Source: DASXRU01 sp034665305
GTDB lineage: Bacteria > Acidobacteriota > Blastocatellia > Pyrinomonadales > Pyrinomonadaceae
Length of the DNA stretch: 64,000 nucleotides
Assembly (NCBI GenBank): GCA_034665305.1
Contig: JAXDFZ010000007.1
Span: forward strand, 62,001-126,000
Direction: 5' to 3'
Shown here: positions 58,641-64,000 of the stretch, piece after piece
How positions within the stretch are numbered: position 1 is the first letter of the stretch
How the letters are laid out: the number at the start of each line of letters is the position of its first letter
Made by a program: the position numbers and the translations under genes
The notes under the pieces: model-generated
Database searches by the model: none
What the model saw: the letters and a program-made list of their open reading frames with translations, nothing else
Told to the model about the DNA's origin: nothing

Positions 58641-59258
58641 CTAACGCGAGAGGGAACGCAGGCCGCGACGCAGGATTACATCAAGCGAAAGATCGCCGCC
58701 TTCATCCAACGCAGCCTTGATGGCCTTTTCGGCCGAGGCTTTTTGATAACCGAGATTTAAGAGCGCGGACAAAGCATCATCGCGCATGGCATCCGGGGAA
58801 GTCCGCGCGCGCGCATCTTCGCCGGCAAACTCCTCTTCCAGCGCCGGCGACGACAACGCCGTAATCTTGTCGCGCAGCTCAACGACCAGTCGCTCCGCCG
58901 TTTTCCGGCCCACTCCCGGGATCGAAGTAAGACGCGCCAGATTATTAGTGCGAATGGAAGCGATGATTTCGTTCGCATTCATTCCGGAAAGCAGGGTGAT
59001 TGCTATTTTCGGTCCGATACCACTGACGGAAATAATCTGCAGAAATAGTTCCCGCTCCCGTGCAGTTTTGAAACCGTAGAGCTGCAGGGCCTCTTCGCGC
59101 ACATGCGTGTACACGCGAAGCTGCGTCTTAGCGCCTACGTCTTCGAGTTCATAAAACGTGGATACGGGAATGATTAGATCGTAGCCGACCCCACCCACGT
59201 CAACGATAACGGAATTAGGTTGTTTGGAAAGTAAGATGCCGGAAAGATGCGCGATCAT
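58641..59258 (-). CDS. ruvA: Holliday junction DNA-binding protein RuvA
   Basis: 205 residues; tetramer that holds the Holliday junction and loads RuvB. Domain I is an OB fold (MIAHLSGILLSKQPNSVIVD, GVGYDLIIPVSTF), domain II has two HhH motifs (ISVSGIGPKIAITLLSGM and LTSIPGVGRKTAERLVVELRD), and domain III, after a short acidic linker, binds RuvB (DALSALLNLGYQKASAEKAI). Length is standard. It is the first of the ruvA-ruvB-yihY-queA run. Confidence 0.97.
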   Translation of the reverse strand: MIAHLSGILLSKQPNSVIVDVGGVGYDLIIPVSTFYELEDVGAKTQLRVYTHVREEALQLYGFKTARERELFLQIISVSGIGPKIAITLLSGMNANEIIASIRTNNLARLTSIPGVGRKTAERLVVELRDKITALSSPALEEEFAGEDARARTSPDAMRDDALSALLNLGYQKASAEKAIKAALDEGGDLSLDVILRRGLRSLSR

Positions 59259-59336
59259 TCGATGGCCTGCCGTGTCGGAGTGAACTGGGAAAAGCGAAAC
59301 TGCTGCCGGGGCATTAAAGACGAATGGCGCGAACTG

Positions 59337-59897
59337 CTAGACGCTCATTAACTCGTGCTCTTTGGTTTTTGCCAGATCGTCAATCTTGCCAATAAACGTA
59401 TTTGTAACTTTCTGCACTTCCTCAAGGCCATCGCGCTCGTTGTCTTCGGAAATCGTTTTATCCTTGAACATTTTTTTCAACCGTTCATTTGCGTCCCGGC
59501 GAATGTTGCGCACCGCAGTTCGGTGATCCTCAGCGATTTCATGGACCTGTTTGACAAGTTGTTTGCGCCGCTCCTCGGTCAACGGCGGAATGGGAATGCG
59601 AACGAGCTTGCCATCATTCGAAGGATTCAAACCGAGATCCGCAGTGCGGATGGCTTTTTCCACGGGCACAACCTGGGTCTGGTCCCAGGGCTGTACCGTC
59701 AGCATCTGCGGCTCGGGTGCATGCACCGAAGCCATTTGCGTCAGCGGAGTAGGCGTGCCGTAGTAATCGACCATGACATTGTCGAGCAGGCTTATGGCCG
59801 CCCGTCCGGTGCGCACCGTGGTCAGCTTGCGACGCACATCGTCAATTACCGCTTCCATGCGCGGCCGGGTTTCTTTGATTACATCCTTCTCGCTCAT
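59337..59897 (-). CDS. frr: Ribosome recycling factor
   Basis: 186 residues; with EF-G splits post-termination ribosomes. RRF signatures are RTGRAAISLLDNVMVDYYGT, PLTQMASVHAPEPQMLTVQP, then NDGKLVRIPIPPLTEERRKQLVK and RNIRRDANERLKKMFKDK (in pieces). Start ATG 59897. It is downstream of pyrH by about 90 bases on the same strand, the usual tsf-pyrH-frr order. No unusual features. Confidence 0.97.
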   Translation of the reverse strand: MSEKDVIKETRPRMEAVIDDVRRKLTTVRTGRAAISLLDNVMVDYYGTPTPLTQMASVHAPEPQMLTVQPWDQTQVVPVEKAIRTADLGLNPSNDGKLVRIPIPPLTEERRKQLVKQVHEIAEDHRTAVRNIRRDANERLKKMFKDKTISEDNERDGLEEVQKVTNTFIGKIDDLAKTKEHELMSV

Positions 59898-59990
59898 AGC
59901 ATTCTCCGAACGATCGATTCGTGGCCCAGACTTCAGTCTATGTTTGGGGGATCTGATTCACAGGCTCAAGGCTTTGCCACTATTTCTCAG

Positions 59991-60740
59991 TTAAGGTTTC
60001 TGTAAACAAACAAGTGTGCCCACGCCGGGTTCGCCAACCACCACGCGCATGATATTTCCGGATTCGCGCATATTGAAAACAACGATCGGCAGGTCGTTAT
60101 CCATGCACAGCGAGATCGCTGACGCGTCCATGACCTTCAACTGGCGCTCCAGCACTTCCTGATACGTGATGCAATCATATCGCACCGCGTCAGGGTTGGT
60201 CATAGGATCGGCAGAGAAGACGCCGGTGACCTTAGTGGCTTTGAGAATAACGTCGGCCTTTATCTCAAGCGCGCGCAAAGCGGCAGCCGTGTCCGTGGTC
60301 AGATAAGGATTCCCGGTGCCCGCCGCGAAAATAACCACGCGCGCTTTTTCCAAATGCCGGACAGCCCGGCGACGGATGAACGACTCGGCGAGTTGCGGAA
60401 TGTCGATGGCCGAAAGGACGCGCGTTTTGACATCGACTTTTTCGAGCGCGTCTTGCAACACGACGGCGTTCATGACCGTTGCCAGCATGCCAATGTAGTC
60501 GGCAGACGAGCGGTCCATGTCGCCGGCGCTCTTGGAAACGCCGCGAAAAATATTTCCCCCGCCAACAACCACAGCGACCTGCACACCGAGCGCCGCGACG
60601 GCTTTTATTTCTTCGGCCACATTGCGTGCCACCTGCACATCAATGCCGTAGTTCTGATCACCCATCAACGCTTCGCCGGAAATCTTTAAGAGAATTCGGC
60701 GATAGGCGGGCGGACGTTCCGGAGCATTATTGGCTGGCAT
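59991..60740 (-). CDS. pyrH: Uridylate kinase
   Basis: 249 residues; phosphorylates UMP to UDP, as a hexamer of the amino-acid kinase fold. RILLKISGEALMG opens the protein; VAVVVGGGNIFRG, DYIGMLATVMNAVVLQDALE, FAAGTGNPYLTTDTAAALRA, VLKATKVTGVFSADP and MDASAISLCMDNDLPIVVFN are typical. The ATG is at 60740. Between it and tsf (upstream) lies only a heptamer inverted repeat whose first arm starts a few bases before the pyrH start. Confidence 0.97.
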   Translation of the reverse strand: MPANNAPERPPAYRRILLKISGEALMGDQNYGIDVQVARNVAEEIKAVAALGVQVAVVVGGGNIFRGVSKSAGDMDRSSADYIGMLATVMNAVVLQDALEKVDVKTRVLSAIDIPQLAESFIRRRAVRHLEKARVVIFAAGTGNPYLTTDTAAALRALEIKADVILKATKVTGVFSADPMTNPDAVRYDCITYQEVLERQLKVMDASAISLCMDNDLPIVVFNMRESGNIMRVVVGEPGVGTLVCLQKP

Positions 60741-60745
60741 TGAAT

Positions 60746-60855
60746 AAGTCTCAGGTCTCTAAAGTCTCAAGTCTCAAGTCTCATGTCTCAGCTTAAAGCC
60801 TGGCGGAAAAGCTTGAGGCTTGAGACCTGAGACTTAAGATTTAGAGACTTGAGAC
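60746..60855. repeat. Heptamer inverted repeat agtctca/cttgaga between tsf and pyrH
   Basis: Arm one 60746-60789 (aagtctc aggtctc ta aagtctc aagtctc aagtctc atgtctc) and arm two 60809-60855 (cttgagg cttgaga cctgaga cttaaga ...). The loop is about 20 bases. It lies within a housekeeping operon, so it would be transcribed as a long hairpin just before pyrH. Confidence 0.85.
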
Positions 60856-60859
60856 GCTC

Positions 60860-61525
60860 TTAGCCGCCGATCAGCGACGCGACTTCATTTGCGAAGTCAT
60901 CACTACGTTTTGCCAGTCCTTCACCCATCTTGTAACGAGAGAAGCGGCGGATCGTTATCTTCTCACCAGTCTTGCTAACCATCTCTTCAACCAATTGCGC
61001 TACGGTTTTGGCCGGATCTTTCACAAAAGGCTGATCGAGCAGCACGGCCTCTTCATAGAATTTATTGAGGCGGCCCTCAACAATCTTGTCGATGACCTGA
61101 TCGGGTTTGCTCGCGTTCTTGGGATCGTTTTTCGCTTGCGCGCGTGCAATCTCGCGCTCTTTGTCGAGGGCGTCGCCAGTGACTTCATCGCGGCCCACAA
61201 AGCGCGGCTCCGACGCCGCGATGTGCATCGCGATGTCCTTGATTAGTTGCTGGAACTCGTCGCTGCGCGCGACAAAGTCAGTCTCGCAATTGACCTCCAC
61301 CAGCACGCCGACTTTACCGCCCATGTGAATGTATGAACCCACCGCGCCCTCAGCCGCGATTCTGCCTTCGCGCTTCTTGGCCGAAGCCAGGCCGCGCTTT
61401 CGCAAAATATCGATCGCTTGCTCTTCGTTACCTCCGGCTTCAGTGAGTGCGTTCTTGCACTCCATCATGCCGGCGCCTGTTTTATCCCGGAGCGCCTTAA
61501 TCCCGCTCGCCGTAATGTCTGCCAT
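60860..61525 (-). CDS. tsf: Translation elongation factor Ts
   Basis: 221 residues; nucleotide exchange factor for EF-Tu. ITASGIKALRDKTGAGMMEC and KNALTEAGGNEEQAIDILRK form the EF-Tu-binding N-terminus, and VEVNCETDFVARSDEF is the hallmark of the core. ATG 61525 matches the family start; a longer in-frame reading would translate a hairpin repeat. It is shorter than E. coli EF-Ts (about 283), with only one complete core subdomain region, as in many bacteria. A terminator-like hairpin separates it from rpsB. Confidence 0.96.
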   Translation of the reverse strand: MADITASGIKALRDKTGAGMMECKNALTEAGGNEEQAIDILRKRGLASAKKREGRIAAEGAVGSYIHMGGKVGVLVEVNCETDFVARSDEFQQLIKDIAMHIAASEPRFVGRDEVTGDALDKEREIARAQAKNDPKNASKPDQVIDKIVEGRLNKFYEEAVLLDQPFVKDPAKTVAQLVEEMVSKTGEKITIRRFSRYKMGEGLAKRSDDFANEVASLIGG

Positions 61526-61551
61526 GGTGCTATTTCTCCCGCATTTAGTCA

Positions 61552-61607
61552 CACAGACTTCAGTCTGTGAAATCTCAATCGTTAAGACACAAGCCGAAGC
61601 CTGTGTC
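61552..61607. repeat. Two small hairpins upstream of tsf
   Basis: cacagact/agtctgtg at 61552-61569 and gacacaag...cctgtgtc at about 61585-61607. They occupy the gap between the terminator and the tsf start. Confidence 0.6.
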
Positions 61608-61617
61608 ACCACCTCAT

Positions 61618-61662
61618 AAGAAAAACGCAGCCTGGCGGATGGGTTCCGCTGGAGAGGCTGCG
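61618..61662 (-). terminator. Rho-independent terminator/attenuator between rpsB and tsf
   Basis: Read on the minus strand: stem cgcagcct/aggctgcg, inner stem gcgga/tccgc, followed by tttttctt. A classic intrinsic terminator placed right after rpsB. As tsf continues in the same direction, it may act as a partial terminator, as known for rpsB-tsf in E. coli. Confidence 0.75.
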
Positions 61663-61687
61663 CTCGTCGAAAACTTAGTCTTGTTGG

Positions 61688-62656
61688 TTAACTCGCCGCG
61701 ACGACGGTTTCTGCGCTTTTGTCCTCTTCCTGGGCCGCTTCGGTGGAAATCGTTTCCGGTGCCGTTCCAGTAGCGCCGTTCACCGGCGCGCCGGTGCCGA
61801 CCTGTGCGTGATCACCGATGCTGGCAGGCTGTTGTCCGGTTGTTCCGAAACCAATGTTTCCCGGCACCGAAGTCTGGGCTGCTGCTTCCGCGGTTTCCGG
61901 CACAGCTGCCGTTGCATCGCTCTCTCCATTTTCCGAAACCGCACCTTCTTCCGCCGCGCCCTCAGTCAGCATCTGCTGGCCTTCCAGGACTGCATCGGCT
62001 ATGCGCGAAGCGAAGAGACGAACAGCGCGCAAGGCATCATCGTTCCCGGGAATTACATAATCGATGTGTTCCGGAGAACAATTCGTGTCGACAACTGCAA
62101 CGACGGGAATTCCCAGTCGGTTAGCCTCGGCAACGGCAATCTCTTCCTTACGCACGTCGATAACGAACAGGACATCCGGAAGGCGAGTCATGCTCTTGAT
62201 TCCGGAAAGGTTCTTTTCCAGTCCCAATCGCTCGCGGTCTAGCTTGATGCGTTCTTTCTTCGTCAGTTTTTCATAACGACCATCGGACTGCATTGCCTCG
62301 AGGTCTTTCAGGCGTTTGATCGACTTTTGCACCGTCTGAAAGTTGGTCAACAATCCGCCCAACCAGCGCTGGTTTACGTAGTATTGACCAGCGCGTTCCG
62401 CCTCTTCGCGAATAGCGTCCTGCGCCTGGCGTTTGGTGCCGACGAACAAAACGAACTTGCCGCGATCTTCCGCCACCATGTTCGTGACAAATGCAATTGC
62501 GTCACGGAACATCTTTTGGGTCTTCTGCAGATCAATGATGTATATGCCGTTGCGCTCGCCGAAAATGTATTCCTTCATTTTCGGATTCCAGCGCCGTACC
62601 TGGTGGCCAAAGTGAACACCGGCCTCCAACAACTCTTTCATCGTAACCGAAACCAA
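61688..62656 (-). CDS. rpsB: 30S ribosomal protein S2 with long C-terminal extension
   Basis: 322 residues against about 240-260 in most bacteria. The S2 core is normal (MKELLEAGVHFGHQVRRWNP, YIIDLQKTQKMF, VNQRWLGGLLTNFQTV, PIVVA-type region as LGIPVVAVVDTNCSPEHID). After about residue 228 comes a tail of some 95 residues rich in Ala, Thr, Glu and Gly, of low complexity. The TTG at 62656 is the start: aaggag lies seven bases upstream, and VSVTMKELL matches family N-termini. Upstream is a hairpin that could be a regulatory leader. Confidence 0.96.
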   Translation of the reverse strand: MVSVTMKELLEAGVHFGHQVRRWNPKMKEYIFGERNGIYIIDLQKTQKMFRDAIAFVTNMVAEDRGKFVLFVGTKRQAQDAIREEAERAGQYYVNQRWLGGLLTNFQTVQKSIKRLKDLEAMQSDGRYEKLTKKERIKLDRERLGLEKNLSGIKSMTRLPDVLFVIDVRKEEIAVAEANRLGIPVVAVVDTNCSPEHIDYVIPGNDDALRAVRLFASRIADAVLEGQQMLTEGAAEEGAVSENGESDATAAVPETAEAAAQTSVPGNIGFGTTGQQPASIGDHAQVGTGAPVNGATGTAPETISTEAAQEEDKSAETVVAAS

Positions 62657-62693
62657 AAGCAGTCTCCTTTGTGTGAATTGGTTTAATGTGCTC

Positions 62694-62748
62694 GTCGCCG
62701 CTTGTGAGCCTCGATGTCTAGCAAAGAGGAACCAACCAAAGCGGCGAC
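62694..62748 (-). promoter_or_regulatory. Hairpin in the rpsI-rpsB gap, possible S2 leader
   Basis: A 10-bp stem (gtcgccgctt at 62694-62703 with aagcggcgac at 62739-62748) and 35-base loop lies 38 bases before the rpsB start. S2 represses its own operon through leader RNA in other bacteria. No T-run, so a terminator is unlikely. Role inferred from position only. Confidence 0.4.
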
Positions 62749-62773
62749 AATGGATTTAAGCTATCAAACAAGC

Positions 62774-63166
62774 TTATCGTTTCGAGAATTGGAAACGCTT
62801 GCGCGCTCCCTTTTGCCCGTACTTCTTGCGTTCCTTAATTCGGGGGTCGCGCGTGACCAGACCCGCCTGCTTCAGAGCGGGCCGCAAATCGGCGTTGTAC
62901 TCCATCAAAGCGCGGGTGATACCGTGGCGAATTGCTCCCGCCTGTCCGGCCGGACCGCCGCCGTTTACATTGACCAGGATGTCGAACTTGGCGGTTGTCT
63001 CCGTCAACTGCAATGGCTGGCGGATAATCATGCGCAAGGTTTCATTGGGGAAATAAACTTCGAAGGCGCGACGATTGATTTTTACTTCGCCGGCGCCCGG
63101 CCGCAAATAAACGCGAGCTGTTGAAGTTTTGCGCCGTCCGGTTCCGTAATATTGAATTTCAGCCAC
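62774..63166 (-). CDS. rpsI: 30S ribosomal protein S9
   Basis: 130 residues. YYGTGRRKTSTARVYLRPG is the S9 start; GGGPAGQAGAIRHGITRAL is the core, and the C-terminus RKKYGQKGARKRFQFSKR reaches into the P site with the expected terminal KR. It lies 24 bases after rplM and is in the same transcript. Standard length, no anomalies. Confidence 0.98.
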   Translation of the reverse strand: MAEIQYYGTGRRKTSTARVYLRPGAGEVKINRRAFEVYFPNETLRMIIRQPLQLTETTAKFDILVNVNGGGPAGQAGAIRHGITRALMEYNADLRPALKQAGLVTRDPRIKERKKYGQKGARKRFQFSKR

Positions 63167-63190
63167 AGTGTTTCGTGTCCTTTATACTTC

Positions 63191-63658
63191 TCAATTCGAA
63201 TTTTGTTTTTGATTGTTGCGGGAAGGAAGTTCGAGGGGCTGCGGTCGCTGCGCTGCATGGGGATGGGCGGCGCCCGCATATACCTTTAACTTCTTCGCCA
63301 TTGCCTTGCCTAACTTTGACTTTGGCAGCATTCCTTTTACGGCCAGCTCGATCACGCGCTCGGGATGTTTCTCAAACTGCTCCGCGACGGAAACTTCTCG
63401 CAAGCCGCCGGGATAAAGCGTGTGCCGGCGGTAAACCTTCTGGGACGGTTTCGAGCCGGTGAACACAGCCTGGCTGGCGTTAATCACCACAACGTGATCA
63501 CCCATGTCCATAAACGGTGTCCACTGCGGGTTACGTTTACCGGAAAGAATGCTCGCCACTTCGGTGGCTAAATGACCCACGGTCCGACCGGCTGCGTCGA
63601 CGACGTGCCATTTTCGGTTTTGAGCCAGTCCTGTGCCGCTGGGAAAGTACGTTGACAT
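63191..63658 (-). CDS. rplM: 50S ribosomal protein L13
   Basis: 155 residues. WHVVDAAGRTVGHLATEVAS, GDHVVVINASQAVFTGSK, YRRHTLYPGGLREV and AVKGMLPKSKLGKAMAKKLK are the family marks. The C-terminal tail (HAAQRPQPLELPSRNNQ) is a little longer than in E. coli (142). It is the first gene of the rplM-rpsI-rpsB-tsf-pyrH-frr series and has a strong promoter upstream at 63701-63730. Confidence 0.98.
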   Translation of the reverse strand: MSTYFPSGTGLAQNRKWHVVDAAGRTVGHLATEVASILSGKRNPQWTPFMDMGDHVVVINASQAVFTGSKPSQKVYRRHTLYPGGLREVSVAEQFEKHPERVIELAVKGMLPKSKLGKAMAKKLKVYAGAAHPHAAQRPQPLELPSRNNQKQNSN

Positions 63659-63700
63659 AGATAAGTCTTTCTATTTTAAGCCTCTAAAACGCGAACGGCT

Positions 63701-63730
63701 AGAATACAGAAGGCCCCTAAAAATTGTCAA
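63701..63730 (-). promoter_or_regulatory. Sigma-70-type promoter of the rplM operon
   Basis: On the minus strand, a perfect -35 ttgaca (63730-63725) and -10 tattct (63706-63701) with an 18-base spacer. The predicted start leaves a leader of about 35 bases before the rplM ATG. Confidence 0.75.
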
Positions 63731-63831
63731 GCCGCACAGCCCCAAACGCTACACGGCTGAGACTTTGGCGCGACTTGTGATGATAGATCCGGCGTCTCAG
63801 GGTCGTAACTTCAACATATGAAGTTCTCCGC

Positions 63832-63861
63832 TTGAGTATTCATCGTGCATTTGTGTATTGT
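63832..63861 (+). promoter_or_regulatory. Possible promoter of the tRNA-Thr gene
   Basis: ttgagt (63832-63837) and tattgt (63856-63861) with an 18-base spacer, ending 19 bases before the tRNA. Both boxes are imperfect. Confidence 0.45.
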
Positions 63862-63880
63862 CTGTGACCGCAGTTGACGG

Positions 63881-63956
63881 GCCGGCGTAGCTCAGTTGGT
63901 AGAGCATCTGATTTGTAATCAGAGGGTCGGGGGTTCGAGTCCCTTCGCCGGCTCCA
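63881..63956 (+). tRNA. tRNA-Thr (anticodon UGU)
   Basis: A full cloverleaf: acceptor stem gccggcg/cgccggc, D-arm gctc...gagc, anticodon stem tctga/tcaga around loop tttgtaa (anticodon tgt, reads ACA), T-loop ttcgagt and encoded CCA at 63954-63956. The T-stem contains two G-U pairs. Confidence 0.97.
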
Positions 63957-64000
63957 CACGCAATCCCTCATCCCCGTTAGAAGTGTGTGCATCCCGTTCG

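Overview
This window looks like chromosome from a soil-type Acidobacteriota, most plausibly class Blastocatellia. That is inferred from gene style, not from a marker search: GC-rich DNA, Hanks-type kinases carrying zinc ribbons, FHA domains and multi-pass membrane tails, tandem MacB-type permeases, MglA/MglB-like proteins, a Calx-beta/DUF4214 remnant, and many intergenic inverted repeats.

Layout. 1-3 kb: molybdenum cofactor genes (3' part of moeA, moaC) around a SAM methyltransferase. 3.1-7.0 kb: a methylmalonyl-CoA mutase large subunit without a B12 domain, then OppD/OppF-type ATPases with no permeases nearby. 7.3-8.4 kb: a YIP1-family membrane protein. 8.5-16.7 kb (minus): one efflux adaptor, one MacB-type ATPase and four paralogous MacB-type permeases, interrupted by a frameshifted four-helix-bundle gene. 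17-23.2 kb: a signalling block (FHA protein, kinase-FHA, RDD membrane protein, zinc-ribbon/TPR protein, FHA-GAF-PP2C phosphatase). 23-28.5 kb: small HhH and helical proteins, an S46 dipeptidyl-peptidase and repeat-rich DNA. 28.5-34.9 kb (minus): a markedly AT-richer block of seven closely packed genes: receiver, channel-like membrane protein, histidine kinase, receiver, then a solute-binding lipoprotein, permease and ATPase of the SsuABC/TauABC type. 35-37.4 kb: two broken genes. 37.6-44.2 kb: two paralogous zinc-ribbon membrane kinases and a CheY-like receiver. 44.3-63.7 kb: mostly minus-strand housekeeping genes (pcrA/uvrD, mug, glmS, glmU, yvcK, rimI, queA, yihY, ruvB, ruvA, frr, pyrH, tsf, rpsB, rpsI, rplM) with an mglB/mglA-like pair on the plus strand. 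A tRNA-Thr(UGU) closes the window.

Two things stand out. First, many gene boundaries carry tandem repeats with an almost strict 7-bp period. Each locus uses its own heptamer, most are paired as inverted arms, and two loci have been read through into protein-coding sequence. Second, the AT-rich operon joins a two-receiver/one-kinase circuit, a channel-like protein with a degenerate selectivity filter, and an ABC importer. It is the best candidate here for an undescribed system.
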